64,000 bases of DNA from JACPUX01 sp964517465 (GCA_964517465.1 CAZFEK010000007.1:1-64000); one strand, 5' to 3'. Counted from the first letter of the stretch, positions 50,232 through 60,645 are shown. Numbers and translations are program-made. Notes: generated by a model from the sequence alone, not told the origin.

Positions 50232-51989
50232 TCAGTCGGCGATCGTCACCCGGTTCTTGCCGGCCGCCTTGGCGGCGTAAAGCGCTTTGTCGGATCGCTC
50301 GAGCACCTGCGCCTGGGTTTCTCCGGGTTGCCGCACAGCGACTCCGGCGCTAAAGGTGATGAGGAGCTTGTCTTGGCCATGGAGGAAGAACTCCTTGGTC
50401 AGTTCGCGCTGCAGCCGGGTCAGAACCACAGAAGCTTCTTCGAGGTTGGTGTCGGGCAGCAGAATGACGAACTCCTCACCGCCGTAGCGGGCGAGCACAT
50501 CATGAGGCCGGATATTGCGCTGCACCAGGTGTGCCAGATGGATCAGCGCCTCGTCCCCGGTTTGGTGGCCGTAGGTGTCGTTGAGTTTCTTAAAGTTGTC
50601 GATGTCCAGGAGCGCCACGCACATGCCTGAACTGCGGCGGTCGGCGCGAGCCGCTTCGCGCTCGAAGGCGGTATCGAGCCCGCGCCGGTTGAGCGCGCCG
50701 GTCAGGGCATCTTCCTGCATGCGGTCGGAAAGCTGCTGCAGTTCGGCTTCGAGTTCCGCCACTTTCTGTTCGGTCTCCTCGACCTTTTTTTTGCTGGCCT
50801 GCAGTTCGTCGCGGGAGCGCAGCATCGCCGACTGAACGTCGCGCGTGGCGGACATCACCTCGCCCACCACGCTGGCGAGCTGGGAGATATCGTCCGCTTT
50901 GGCGATCTTTTCAGCGCACACCGAAATCTTGTCGTGAAAACCGCCGGCGGTGGCGGACATTTCCGACAAGCGATCGATGAAGCTCGCCAGCATGTTTTTG
51001 AGCGCGAGCTTGGCGTCGGCCAGGCTCTTTTTCAGCACCCCCTGTTTGAAGATGATGTCTTTGAGCTTCTTCTCGGCCTCTTCCAGGGCGCGCATGTCCA
51101 ACGGCGATTCGATCACTTGGCGGATCAGCGTGATCTGTCCTTTGAGCCATTGCTCGTCGCCCACCAGTTCGGCGATGTTCTCGATCAACAGGTGCAAGAG
51201 CCGCCGCAGCGTCTCTTGCACTTCGGCGTCGTCGCCGCGGCGGATTTCCAGCTTGAACCAGAAGTTCTTGAGCGCGTTCTTGAGCTTGATCAGCGCTTCC
51301 GCGGAGTCGGCGCTGCGCACCGTTTCGACCAAGGCTTTGGCGTCTCGCTCGATTTCTGGATCGGCGAGATGATTGGCGGCAATGGCCGATTCCAAAGTGA
51401 AGGCCAACAGTTCGCGGATGGCCTCGATTTGTCCGGCGGGAAGCGGAGGGCCGGGCGGCTTGATCGGGGCCGCCGCGGCGGGAACATCCTCCGGTTTTTT
51501 CAAGGGCTGCTCGGCCCAACTGCGCGCCAAGGCTTGCAGCCGCGCGAAAGCGTCTTCCGCATCTTCCTCGGAGCCGAGGGCACGCTCGAGTTGGTCGCGT
51601 TTCCTTTCCGCAGTGAGGTTGGCGTGCGGCGCTTGCCACTGGCGAACAATCTCGTTGAGCAGCAGCGTCCAAGACGAAGGCGGCGGAACGGCGCCCTCTT
51701 CGGTCAGGAACTTCTGCAACACGATCTGAAAGCGCTTCCAGTCCCGGTCGGCCGCGGCCCGGTCGAGCTGTGCCGCCACCTTGGACTGTTCCCCGCCGTG
51801 GCGAGGGAAAGCCTCGGCGATTTTGGTCAGCACGCCCTCGGCGTTCACCATGCCCGGCCCGCCGGTACCCGAGATCTCGCCATAAATCTTCTGGTAATTC
51901 TCCGGTGTTGGCGCCAGGCGGCGGCTCGCCAGCACCTTCAGCGTTTCGCGGGCGATTTCGGAGGGGTTGGAGAATTGGGGTGGGGGCAC
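50232..51989 (-). CDS. Diguanylate cyclase (GGDEF domain) with long N-terminal helical region
   Basis: A 585-residue protein from a GTG at 51989; the frame is open to 52070, but the upstream part looks non-coding. Residues about 1-400 are helical, with no clear transmembrane segment, and include a coiled coil before the catalytic domain (E-L-Q-A-S-K-K-K-V-E-E). The C-terminal GGDEF domain has an active G-G-E-E-F motif and D-N-F-K-K-L-N-D-T-Y-G-H. It makes cyclic di-GMP. No RxxD inhibitory site is obvious. Start choice is uncertain. Confidence 0.9.
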   Translation of the reverse strand: MPPPQFSNPSEIARETLKVLASRRLAPTPENYQKIYGEISGTGGPGMVNAEGVLTKIAEAFPRHGGEQSKVAAQLDRAAADRDWKRFQIVLQKFLTEEGAVPPPSSWTLLLNEIVRQWQAPHANLTAERKRDQLERALGSEEDAEDAFARLQALARSWAEQPLKKPEDVPAAAAPIKPPGPPLPAGQIEAIRELLAFTLESAIAANHLADPEIERDAKALVETVRSADSAEALIKLKNALKNFWFKLEIRRGDDAEVQETLRRLLHLLIENIAELVGDEQWLKGQITLIRQVIESPLDMRALEEAEKKLKDIIFKQGVLKKSLADAKLALKNMLASFIDRLSEMSATAGGFHDKISVCAEKIAKADDISQLASVVGEVMSATRDVQSAMLRSRDELQASKKKVEETEQKVAELEAELQQLSDRMQEDALTGALNRRGLDTAFEREAARADRRSSGMCVALLDIDNFKKLNDTYGHQTGDEALIHLAHLVQRNIRPHDVLARYGGEEFVILLPDTNLEEASVVLTRLQRELTKEFFLHGQDKLLITFSAGVAVRQPGETQAQVLERSDKALYAAKAAGKNRVTIAD

Positions 51990-52225
51990 GGTGCAGTCGG
52001 GAGTTGAGAGTCGAGAGTTAGAAGCCGAGTGTGCGGGGTAGCAAGCGAGCCTGCCGATCCAGCGCGTCAAGAACAGTTATCGGCCGGCCATCGATTAGCT
52101 TGAGCTCGGCTGCTCCATCACTCAAGGCCCGCGCGAGTCATTCCTCGGGCGCTTGTATGGGTGCGCGATGGCGCGATACCCGGATTTGCGCGGCCTGCCG
52201 CTTTCCCGAGGCGGTTGGGGCTCCA

Positions 52226-52870
52226 CTACTCCACCAGCGCGTGCTTCATCGCATAGTGGGTCAGCTCGGCATTGTTCTTGAGGCCCATCTTTTCGAGCAG
52301 CCGGGCGCGATAGACGCTCACGGTTTTGACCGACAGGGACAAATCTTCGGCAATGTCGCTCACCGTCTTTCCGGACGCGATCAGGCAAAGGGTTTGGTAT
52401 TCCCGGTCGGAGAGGGTTTCGTGCGGCGGGCGCTCGCTGTCCTGGCGCACGTTTTTGGCGAGTTCTTCAGCCACCGTGGGCGAGATGTAACTCCGGCCGC
52501 CGGCGACCATACGAATCGCGCTCACCAGCTGCGCCGGGGCGCTGGCCTTGGTGAGGTAACCCGAGGCGCCGGCGCGCAGCGCCCGCACGGCGTATTGATC
52601 CTCGGTGTGCATGCTGAGGATGAGGATAGGCAGTTTCGCGTATTCCTTCTTGATCAACTTCAGCGTTTCGATGCCGTGCCGGTCGGGCAGCGAGATATCG
52701 AGCAACATCACGTCCACCGCCTGGTTTCGCACCAGCTTCAAGGCCTCGTTGCTGCAGTCGGCTTCGCCGGCGACTTCCATGTCTTCGGTGTCTTGCAGGA
52801 TCTGACGCAGACCCTGGCGGACGATGGCGTGATCGTCCACGATGGCGACGCGCAACTTACTAAGGCTCAT
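52226..52870 (-). CDS. NarL/FixJ-type response regulator
   Basis: A 214-residue regulator: receiver (A-I-V-D-D-H-A-I-V-R, Asp in L-L-D-I-S-L-P, T-K-A) and a C-terminal LuxR-type HTH (L-S-D-R-E-Y-Q-T-L-C-L-I-A-S-G and the V-K-T-V-S-V-Y recognition helix). It lies 18 bp after a HisKA_3 kinase gene on the same strand, its likely cognate partner. Confidence 0.95.
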   Translation of the reverse strand: MSLSKLRVAIVDDHAIVRQGLRQILQDTEDMEVAGEADCSNEALKLVRNQAVDVMLLDISLPDRHGIETLKLIKKEYAKLPILILSMHTEDQYAVRALRAGASGYLTKASAPAQLVSAIRMVAGGRSYISPTVAEELAKNVRQDSERPPHETLSDREYQTLCLIASGKTVSDIAEDLSLSVKTVSVYRARLLEKMGLKNNAELTHYAMKHALVE

Positions 52871-52888
52871 GTCTTGGCCGTCCTCACC

Positions 52889-54388
52889 TTACAAAAGGGG
52901 GATTTGTTTTTCCGAGCTGCCCGTTTGGGCGAGCGGCAAATGCACCACGACGCTGGTGCCCCCTCCGGAGGCGCCGGTGATTTCGAGGGTCCCGCCGAAT
53001 TGGCGGATGCGCTCGTTCATGCCGATGATGCCGAAGGCGCGCGGTTTTTGCAGCTCCTCGGCGGCAACACCGCGACCGTTGTCGCGAATTTCCAGCGACA
53101 GCGCTTCCGCGTCGCGCGCCAGCCATATCACCGCCTCGTTCGCCTTGGCATGTTTGGCGATATTGGTGAGGCTCTCTTGGCAAATGCGAAATACCGCCGC
53201 CGCCACGTCGGGGTCGAGGTCGATGTCCTCTTCATTGCAGCGAAGATGACAGGAAATGCCTGAGTGTTTGGCGAAATCCGAGGCCAGCCACTCGATGGAG
53301 GCGACCAAGCCGTAGTCGAGTATGCCCGGGCGAAGATCACGCGCAATCCGGCTGGTGGCGGTCATGATTTGGCCGATCAAGGTGTCCAGGCTTTCGATTT
53401 TTTCTTGGAACTCGACGCTTTCGGAAGCGGCACGCGCTTTGAGCCACGCGACGTCGATCTTGAGCGCGGTGAGCATGCCGCCGATGTCGTCGTGGATTTC
53501 GCGCGAGAGGCGCTTCCTTTCCTCTTCGCGCACATGGTTGAGGTGGGAGGTGAGCTGCGAGAGCGTGGCGCGGGAGTCGCGCAGTTCGCTTTCAGCCACC
53601 TTGCTCTGGGTGACGTTCCAGACGATGCCGTCCCAAACCACGCGGCCGTCATCCAGGCCGCGCGGGGTGGAGCGCCAATTGAGCCACTTCTCGGTGCCTG
53701 AATATTCGTAGCGCACCCGGCCTTCCCAGTTCCAAGTGGAAAGTTCCACCGCGGATAATTCCAGGCTGCGGTTGAAGCCCGCGCGATCGGCTTCGACGAT
53801 CAGGGACAAGAAATTCTCCGCCCGCTCGAGCAGCATACTGGCGCTGACACCCAGCAGCGACTGGCAACCTTCGCTTACATAGGTGAAGTGCAGCGATTTG
53901 TCGCGTCCGCGAGTGAGCTGAAAAATCATGCCCGGGATGTTGGCCGCGATCAACGAAAGGCGTGCCTCGGTTTCAACCAGCGCCAGGCGCGCATGCCGGT
54001 GCGCGCGCCGGACCTGGGCGGAATAGATGGCGCGTTCTGCCGCCGGCACCAGGCGCTTCAACTTGTCCTTCATCAGGTAGTCGCTGGCGCCGGCGCGCAT
54101 GGCTTCGACTGCGGCTTCTTCGCCGATCATGCCCGAAACGATGATGAACGGGGTGTCCACACCCAACTCGGTGAGTATGGACAAGGCTTGGCTCGAATTG
54201 AAGCCGGGCATGTTGTGGTCGCACAGGACCAGATCCCAGCTCTGATCCGATACCGCGGCGCGCACGCCGGCAGCGGTATCCACCCGTCGCTGAGTGAGGT
54301 CGTAGCCCGCCGCGGCGAAGCGCGAGGCGAGGAGCAGCACGTCATCCTCGGAATCTTCGATGAACAACACGCGCAATTCCTTGCTCAT
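52889..54388 (-). CDS. Receiver-PAS-HisKA_3 histidine kinase
   Basis: A 499-residue cytoplasmic protein starting at the ATG 54388 (AGGAGGAG upstream). N-terminal receiver (about 1-120; F-I-E-D-S-E-D-D, Asp in L-C-D-H-N-M-P), a PAS domain (about 145-265), then a HisKA_3 dimerisation domain with R-E-I-H-D-D-I-G-G and ATPase (N-I-A-K-H-A, D-N-G-R-G-V, G-I-I-G-M-N-E-R). HisKA_3 kinases pair with NarL-type regulators, and one follows directly. A receiver at the N-terminus suggests it takes a signal from another kinase. Confidence 0.93.
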   Translation of the reverse strand: MSKELRVLFIEDSEDDVLLLASRFAAAGYDLTQRRVDTAAGVRAAVSDQSWDLVLCDHNMPGFNSSQALSILTELGVDTPFIIVSGMIGEEAAVEAMRAGASDYLMKDKLKRLVPAAERAIYSAQVRRAHRHARLALVETEARLSLIAANIPGMIFQLTRGRDKSLHFTYVSEGCQSLLGVSASMLLERAENFLSLIVEADRAGFNRSLELSAVELSTWNWEGRVRYEYSGTEKWLNWRSTPRGLDDGRVVWDGIVWNVTQSKVAESELRDSRATLSQLTSHLNHVREEERKRLSREIHDDIGGMLTALKIDVAWLKARAASESVEFQEKIESLDTLIGQIMTATSRIARDLRPGILDYGLVASIEWLASDFAKHSGISCHLRCNEEDIDLDPDVAAAVFRICQESLTNIAKHAKANEAVIWLARDAEALSLEIRDNGRGVAAEELQKPRAFGIIGMNERIRQFGGTLEITGASGGGTSVVVHLPLAQTGSSEKQIPLL

Positions 54389-54467
54389 GGTCCGGCGCGC
54401 TCCTCCTCTTTTGGTCACCCCATTTGCCATTCGGCACCAAGGATGATACGCAAAAGGCGCGCCGAGG

Positions 54468-56396
54468 TTAAGTGCCGAGCGCGATCGAGTCCGCCGCGGG
54501 ATCGAGGGGTCGGCCGCAGGCGACGCGCCCCAGCAATTGCGCGAGTTGCTCCAGGCGCAAGGGCTTGGCAAGAAACGCATCGATCCCGGCGGCCAAGCAG
54601 GCGTTGCGCACTGCGGGCGGGTCGGCGGCGCTCAGCGCGACCAGCGGAATGGCCCGCAAGAGCGGGTCGGGTAGGGCGCGGATCGCTCGGGCGGCGCCAT
54701 AACCGTCGAGATCCGGCATCTCCAAGTCGAGCAGGGCAAGGTCGACGCCGCCCGCGGCGACCGCGGCGAGCGCCTCGCGGCCGTTTTCGACGGACCGGCA
54801 GCGATGCCCGAGTTTTTCCAGGAAACGGCAGCTGATTAGCCGGTTGACGGCGTTGTCGTCAGCCACCAAAACCTGCAACATCCTGCCGGGCGCTTGCTCG
54901 GCGTGCGGCGATCCGGTGGTCGCGCCACCGTTAGCCGCCGCGAACGGCAATTCGAAGATGAATCGGGCGCCGCCTTGTTCGGCATTTTCTGCCCAGATGC
55001 GGCCACCCATGCCTTGAACCAGTTGCCGGCAGATGGTCAGGCCCAAGCCGGTTCCCCCGTAGCGCCGGCTGGTGTCGGAGCCGGCCTGGCGGAAGGGCTC
55101 GAATATCGACTCGAGCTGGTCCGGCCGTATGCCGATGCCGCAATCTCGTACCTCGCAGCGCAACACCCCCGCGTCTCCATCGGCAGGCAAGTAGCGCAGC
55201 GCAACTTGGATCTCACCTCGGGCGGTGAACTTGATGGCATTGGAAAGAAGGTTGTTGAGGACTTGGCGCAGGCGGCTGGGATCACCGATGCCCCAGTCGG
55301 GCACTTCGGCAGGAACCGCGGTTTGGATCGCCAAGCCCTTGTCGCGCGCGCTCCCGCGAAACAACCTGACCGCCCGATCCAACACCTGGCGGGGCCGGTA
55401 GGGTATCCACTCGAACTCGAAACCGCCGGCCTCGCCTTTGGCATAGTCGAGGATGTCGTTGACCAGGCAGAGCAGGTTTTCGGATGCATCTTTGCAGGTT
55501 TCGGCCCATTCGCGCGTCGAATCGTCCAGCCGGCCGGCCAGCAGCAGTTGCGTGGCGCCCAGTATGCCGTTCATGGGGGTGCGAAACTCGTGGCTCATGG
55601 TGGCGAGAAATTCGCTCTTGGCCCGGCTGGCTGCCAGTGCTTCGTCGCGTGCTGCGGCGAGCTCGCGTTGGTGGCGTACGCGCTCGGTGACCTCGCTGAA
55701 ACTGAAGACTCTGCCCAGCACCTGTTGATGCAGGGTGTGGGGGCGGGAGCGGCATTCCAGCGTGCGACCGTCGGCCAGCTCGATGATGTCCACCGCTTCT
55801 CCGCCACGACCCAGGAGCTCCCGGCCCAGGCGGGAAAAATCTGCGACTCGAAGCAATGAAGAGCGCAAATGCCGAAAGACACGGCGATCGTTGCGTTCGG
55901 TCAGCAAGCCGGCGGGAAGCCGAAAGAGCAGCGCGAAGCGTTCATTGAAATTGACGATGCGCCCGCCCAGATCAACCACCAGCAGCGCGTCGGCGGTCGA
56001 TTCGAAAGTGGCCGCCAGAAGCGAGGCGGTGCGCTCGATGGCCGATTCGGCGATGGCGCGGGCGCCAACGTCGCGAGCACGCACCGTGATGAAGGCCGGA
56101 TCTGCGGGCACCGGCAAGACACTGCGCTCCACTGCCAAAGTGGTGCCGTCGGCCATGGCATAGACCGTTTCGGCGTCGTGGAGCGGCGCCCAGGGTCCCT
56201 TGGCGACCTCCGACCAGAAGAACATGTCCTGCAAACCGGTTTCGATCTCAGTGATGGCGAGCTGGGAAAGCTCAGCTTCGCTGCGCCCCAGCGCCTCGCA
56301 GGCGCGGCGGTTGGCGGCGCACACCTTCAGATCACTCTTGCGAACCAGCATCAGGAGCTCGTCCGCGGCATCGAGCAAAGCGCGCGTGGCATCCAT
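54468..56396 (-). CDS. Hybrid sensor histidine kinase with C-terminal receiver
   Basis: A 642-residue soluble kinase: two PAS-like domains (about 5-110 and 125-235), HisKA (M-S-H-E-F-R-T-P-M-N-G-I-L), ATPase (N-N-L-L-S-N-A-I-K-F, G-G-T-G-L-G-L) and a receiver (V-A-D-D-N-A-V-N-R, L-L-D-L-E-M-P). No Hpt domain, so the phosphate probably moves to a separate protein, perhaps the Hpt-containing kinase at 57888. One base separates it from the HD-GYP gene. Confidence 0.94.
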   Translation of the reverse strand: MDATRALLDAADELLMLVRKSDLKVCAANRRACEALGRSEAELSQLAITEIETGLQDMFFWSEVAKGPWAPLHDAETVYAMADGTTLAVERSVLPVPADPAFITVRARDVGARAIAESAIERTASLLAATFESTADALLVVDLGGRIVNFNERFALLFRLPAGLLTERNDRRVFRHLRSSLLRVADFSRLGRELLGRGGEAVDIIELADGRTLECRSRPHTLHQQVLGRVFSFSEVTERVRHQRELAAARDEALAASRAKSEFLATMSHEFRTPMNGILGATQLLLAGRLDDSTREWAETCKDASENLLCLVNDILDYAKGEAGGFEFEWIPYRPRQVLDRAVRLFRGSARDKGLAIQTAVPAEVPDWGIGDPSRLRQVLNNLLSNAIKFTARGEIQVALRYLPADGDAGVLRCEVRDCGIGIRPDQLESIFEPFRQAGSDTSRRYGGTGLGLTICRQLVQGMGGRIWAENAEQGGARFIFELPFAAANGGATTGSPHAEQAPGRMLQVLVADDNAVNRLISCRFLEKLGHRCRSVENGREALAAVAAGGVDLALLDLEMPDLDGYGAARAIRALPDPLLRAIPLVALSAADPPAVRNACLAAGIDAFLAKPLRLEQLAQLLGRVACGRPLDPAADSIALGT

Positions 56397-56397
56397 T

Positions 56398-57681
56398 TCA
56401 ACGCTTCTCCGGCTTGCTCTTGTTCACGGCGTCGAAGAAATAGGTGACCCGTTTGCGCGGACTCAGGTATTCGTAAATTTCGCGCGGCAAAAGGCCCGGA
56501 CGCATCGCCTTGCTGATGCTCAGTTCCGTCTCCGCCGACAGATCGACGATCGCCGCTTCTTCCTTGGGCACTGCCGCGTCGTAAACGGCCACCGCGGGCT
56601 TGAGCGGAGCCAGCTCGTTGACCGACACCACCAGACCGATCGATTCGTTCGACAGTTTGACCACCGTTCCGGGCGGATACACGCCGAGGGTGCGTATCAA
56701 AGTCGAAAGCACCTCGGGCGCAAACCGCGCCCGCTCGCGGGCATAAAGCGCCGACAAGGCTTCGTGAGGCGTGAGCCCGGCTTCGAGCTGGGGCGGGTTG
56801 CACAGTTCATCGTATCTTTCCACCGCGGAGACGATGCGTGCTGCCGCAGGCAGCGCCTCACCTTTGAGACCCTGGGGGTAGCCGCTGCCATCCATGTGTT
56901 CGTGATGCAGGCCGATGACGGCGATTACCTCCGCGGGCAGCTTGACGCGACGCGCAATTTCTACCCCGAAGGCGCAGTGCTGGCGGTAAATCTGCTCCTC
57001 GGCCGAATTGCGGGCTTCCTTCTTCATGCGCACGCGATCAGGCACGTCCACCAATCCGACATCGTGAAACAAAGCCCCCATGCCGATCGTTTTCACCGCT
57101 TCCGCCTCGCATCCCATGGCGCGCGCCAAGAGCATGGCCAGCACGGCAACGTTGAGCGAGTGGTAATAAGTTTCTTCGCCGGCGACCTTGTCGCTCATGA
57201 GGTGAACGGAAATGTCTTGATCGGCCAGAAGTGTGTTGGCGAGGAGCGAGATGAAGTGCTGGCTGTCATCGATCGCTTTGGCCGGGTTCTGCAGCAGATT
57301 CTGCGTCAGCCCGCGCACCACAGCGGCTGCCTTGATCACTTCGCGCTCGCCGCGGGCGATCGCCTCTTCGATGCGCCCATGCAGATCGGCACGAGCCTGG
57401 CGCGCGGCGGCGAAGGAGTCATCCGCCGTCGCGGGGGGGGGCGCGGCAGCCTGCACCGCGCTCGCCGGCTTGGGTTCGACGTCGCTGCGCCGAGGGTCAT
57501 AACGGACCCTTTCCAAACCGAGTGCGCGCAAGGTGGCAAGCTGCTCGGCGCTGCGAATCTTGAAGCTGCTGAAGGTGAAGGGGTGATCCATCCAGCCGAG
57601 TTCCAGATGGACGAACAGGCCCTCTCGGAGCTGATCGATTTCGATGAAAGGCAAATCGGTTTGGCTCAAAAGCATCCCCAT
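56398..57681 (-). CDS. HD-GYP domain c-di-GMP phosphodiesterase
   Basis: A 427-residue protein with N-terminal DUF3391-like segment (about 10-75) and an HD-GYP domain (about 150-320). The metal-binding A-L-F-H-D-V-G-L-V-D and H-H-E-H-M-D-G-S-G-Y-P motifs are intact, so it likely degrades c-di-GMP to GMP. It is first in the operon with the hybrid kinase. The 206-bp divergent gap to 57888 has no gene. Confidence 0.94.
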   Translation of the reverse strand: MGMLLSQTDLPFIEIDQLREGLFVHLELGWMDHPFTFSSFKIRSAEQLATLRALGLERVRYDPRRSDVEPKPASAVQAAAPPPATADDSFAAARQARADLHGRIEEAIARGEREVIKAAAVVRGLTQNLLQNPAKAIDDSQHFISLLANTLLADQDISVHLMSDKVAGEETYYHSLNVAVLAMLLARAMGCEAEAVKTIGMGALFHDVGLVDVPDRVRMKKEARNSAEEQIYRQHCAFGVEIARRVKLPAEVIAVIGLHHEHMDGSGYPQGLKGEALPAAARIVSAVERYDELCNPPQLEAGLTPHEALSALYARERARFAPEVLSTLIRTLGVYPPGTVVKLSNESIGLVVSVNELAPLKPAVAVYDAAVPKEEAAIVDLSAETELSISKAMRPGLLPREIYEYLSPRKRVTYFFDAVNKSKPEKR

Positions 57682-57887
57682 CCGGCCGCGAGCATAATCG
57701 GGAAACTCCCTGGTCTTATCGGCAGCAGTCTGAAATCCTTGATCAGCATGCGTGCAATTGCTCCCCGAGCAGCCGGATTGCCGCGAGGGCGGCGCACCGC
57801 ATACCGGGTGGCCGCACCGCCTCCTGGTCGACGGGGTTCAGAAAACACTCGCGGCTGCCGTAGTGGCATAAGGTAAGCAAGTGCGAA

Positions 57888-60608
57888 ATGAGCAAGTCCT
57901 TGAGTCCGCAGCCTTCCGCTCCCGGCCCCCCCGCGCCCGACCCGACGCCGGTTCACCTCGTCGCGGCGGGGGGGCGTCCGGTCGGCACGAGCCTAGCCCT
58001 GTGGGACGCCGACTTGATCACCGGCCAGATCTGGCTCTCCGAGCGCTGGGCCGCCATGTTGGGGGGGCCGGCCTTGAGCCAGGAAACGACCGCGCAGGCG
58101 CTTTTTGCCTTGGTCCATTCCGATGACTTGGCAGAATTACATGCGGCCATTGCCGCCGCGCTCAAAGGGCAAGCTCAATCCTATCGTGCGGTGCACCGGG
58201 TGCGCCGCTTGGATGGCAGTTGGCTGTGGATTCAAAGCGAAGGTCAGATCGTTGCCCGCGACGATCAGGGTCGCGCGCTGCGGGCGCTGGGCGTCAACCT
58301 CGACGTTTCGGCGCTGAAGTTCCAGGAAGAGGCGCTACGCGCCCGCGAGCGGGCGTTGCTCGCCATGACCGACAATCTGCCGGGTCTGGTGCTGCGCTGC
58401 GACGCCGAAGAGCGCATCGTCTTCGCCAACCGGCGTTATGCCGAACTCTTTGGTGTCGAGCGCGAACACCTGCGCGGAAGGCTGGTGCGCAGTGTGATCG
58501 GCGAAGAGGCCTACGCCTTCGTGCGGCCCTATATCGCCGCGGTGCTGCGCGGCGAGGAGGTGCGTTACGAACGGGCGGTGGGCCCGCGCTGGCTGGACGT
58601 GAGTTTCATTCCGGACCGCGGCGAAGACGGAACCATCCGGGGGTGGTACTCGCTGACCACGGAAATAACCGGCAGGAAGAAGGCCGAGGCCACGGAACGG
58701 GTGCTGGAGAAGACCATTGCCCATCTTCCCCAGGGTGTGTCGGTGCTGGATGCGGAACTCAATATGGTGGCTTTTAATGCGGCCTTCTTGCGGCTCCTGG
58801 ACTTTCCGGCCGATCGGTTCAAGCCGGGTACGCCCTTGCTCGAATTCTTTCGTTTCAACGCCCGCCGGGGCGAGTACGGGCCTGGCGATCCTGAGAAGCT
58901 CGCCGAGGATCGGTTGGAACTGGCTCGCCGGGGCGAGGCGCATCGCTTTCAGCGCACCCGTCGAGATGGCACGGTGATCGAGGTACATGGTCTGCCCGTT
59001 GCCGGCGGCGGATTCGTCACCCTCTATTCCGATGTCACCGACGCCAAGCGGCACGAAGAAGCGCTCGTGGCGGCGCGGCAGGCGGCGGAGGAGCTGGCGC
59101 GCGCCAAAGACCAGTTCCTGGCCAACATGGGCCACGAGATTCGCACTCCACTGCATGCCATCCTCGGCTTTAGCGAGCTTTTGGCCGATACCGTGCAAGG
59201 ACCGGAGGCGCGTGGCCATCTGCGCGACCTCTCCCAGGCGGGGAAGGACCTGCTGGCCATGCTCAACGACGTGCTCGATCTCGCCCAAATCGAAGCGGGT
59301 AGTTTGGCGCTCGAGATCGCGCCTTTTTCCCCCGGAACATGGCTGGAAGAGACCCTCGCGCCGTGGCGCAGGCGCGCCGCCGAAAAGGCCTTGGAGTTTC
59401 GTCTCGGCGCACGCACCGCCCTGCCTTCCCTACTGCTGGGCGATGCACGGCGGCTGGGGCAGGCGCTGGCCAACTTGGTTTCCAATGCCATTCGATTCAC
59501 CGACAGCGGCCGGATCGAAGTCCAGGCGGACGCGGAATGTGACCGAGACAGCGCGCTTTTGGTTTTGGCGGTGCGGGACACCGGGCCGGGTATCACCCCG
59601 GAAATGCGCAGCCGAATTTTCGAGCCCTTTTCTCCGGCCCACCAAGCGCACGCGCGAACGAGCGGCGGGACCGGCTTGGGACTGGCTCTGGTCAGCCGCT
59701 TGATGACTTTGTTGGGGGGCGAGGTGTCCTGCACGAGCGAACCGGGCCGGGGCAGCTGCTTTGAGTTGAGCCTGCGTCTGCCCCTGGCGCGGGCGAGCGC
59801 AGGCAGTCGGCCCCATCTTCCGCCTTCGCCGATTGCCCCCGGTCGCTTCTGCGGACGGGTGCTCCTGGCCGAAGACAACCCGGTCAATCAGAAGGTCGGC
59901 CTCGCTTTGCTGTCCCAACTCGGCCTGCAGGTGAGCGTTGCGGACGACGGCCAGGCCGCCGTGGACAAGCTCGGGGCGGAGCATTTCGACCTGCTGCTGA
60001 TGGATCTCGACATGCCGCGACTCGACGGTCTTGCCGCCACCCGCGCATGGCGCGCGGCGGAGGCGGGTTCGGCGCGGCATTTACCGATATTGGCGGCCAG
60101 CGCCAACGTGCTGGAAGAAACGCGCCGCGCCTGCATCGAGGCGGGAATGGACGGTTTCGTGGCCAAACCATTCGCCATCGCCGAACTGGTTGCGGTCTGC
60201 GAGCGCTACTTGCCCCGCGCGGCAGCGCGCCCTTTGGAGCACGGCCCTGAGCCGGGTGTCGCGGGGCAAAGCGATCGGGCGCTGCTGCTCGATACCGGGC
60301 GCCTGAAAGAGTTGCGCGAGGCCTTGGGCGAGGATTTTCCGGAACTGATCGAGGCCTTTCTTTCGAGCACGGAGGAATCCCTCGCGCGGATGTCTGCCGC
60401 CGACGAGGAGGGCAACTTCGAAGAGCTGCGCCGCTTGGCTCACAGCCTCAAGTCGGCAGCGGCCAACGTAGGCGCACTGGCCTCCTCGGGTCTGGCCAAA
60501 GCGATCGAGTCTGCGGCCAAGGATCGCGCCGGACCGCAAAAGGAATCCCTCGCTGAGCTGCGGGAGGTGTTCTCCCGCACCCGAAGCGCCCTGGAAAAGG
60601 CGAGCTGA
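57888..60608 (+). CDS. Hybrid histidine kinase with PAS domains, receiver and Hpt
   Basis: A 906-residue cytoplasmic protein: three PAS-type domains (about 35-145 with P-A-C; 155-265; 275-385), HisKA (M-G-H-E-I-R-T-P-L-H-A-I-L), ATPase (N-L-V-S-N-A-I-R-F, G-G-T-G-L-G-L), receiver (A-E-D-N-P-V-N-Q-K, L-M-D-L-D-M-P) and an Hpt domain (L-A-H-S-L-K-S-A-A-A-N) near 840. It carries all modules of a phosphorelay up to the final regulator, which may be the next gene's receiver. The N-terminal 25 residues are Pro/Ser-rich. Confidence 0.95.
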   Translation: MSKSLSPQPSAPGPPAPDPTPVHLVAAGGRPVGTSLALWDADLITGQIWLSERWAAMLGGPALSQETTAQALFALVHSDDLAELHAAIAAALKGQAQSYRAVHRVRRLDGSWLWIQSEGQIVARDDQGRALRALGVNLDVSALKFQEEALRARERALLAMTDNLPGLVLRCDAEERIVFANRRYAELFGVEREHLRGRLVRSVIGEEAYAFVRPYIAAVLRGEEVRYERAVGPRWLDVSFIPDRGEDGTIRGWYSLTTEITGRKKAEATERVLEKTIAHLPQGVSVLDAELNMVAFNAAFLRLLDFPADRFKPGTPLLEFFRFNARRGEYGPGDPEKLAEDRLELARRGEAHRFQRTRRDGTVIEVHGLPVAGGGFVTLYSDVTDAKRHEEALVAARQAAEELARAKDQFLANMGHEIRTPLHAILGFSELLADTVQGPEARGHLRDLSQAGKDLLAMLNDVLDLAQIEAGSLALEIAPFSPGTWLEETLAPWRRRAAEKALEFRLGARTALPSLLLGDARRLGQALANLVSNAIRFTDSGRIEVQADAECDRDSALLVLAVRDTGPGITPEMRSRIFEPFSPAHQAHARTSGGTGLGLALVSRLMTLLGGEVSCTSEPGRGSCFELSLRLPLARASAGSRPHLPPSPIAPGRFCGRVLLAEDNPVNQKVGLALLSQLGLQVSVADDGQAAVDKLGAEHFDLLLMDLDMPRLDGLAATRAWRAAEAGSARHLPILAASANVLEETRRACIEAGMDGFVAKPFAIAELVAVCERYLPRAAARPLEHGPEPGVAGQSDRALLLDTGRLKELREALGEDFPELIEAFLSSTEESLARMSAADEEGNFEELRRLAHSLKSAAANVGALASSGLAKAIESAAKDRAGPQKESLAELREVFSRTRSALEKAS

Positions 60609-60645
60609 GGCCGGTAAATCGGGGCGGCAAATTCTGCCGCCAGGT

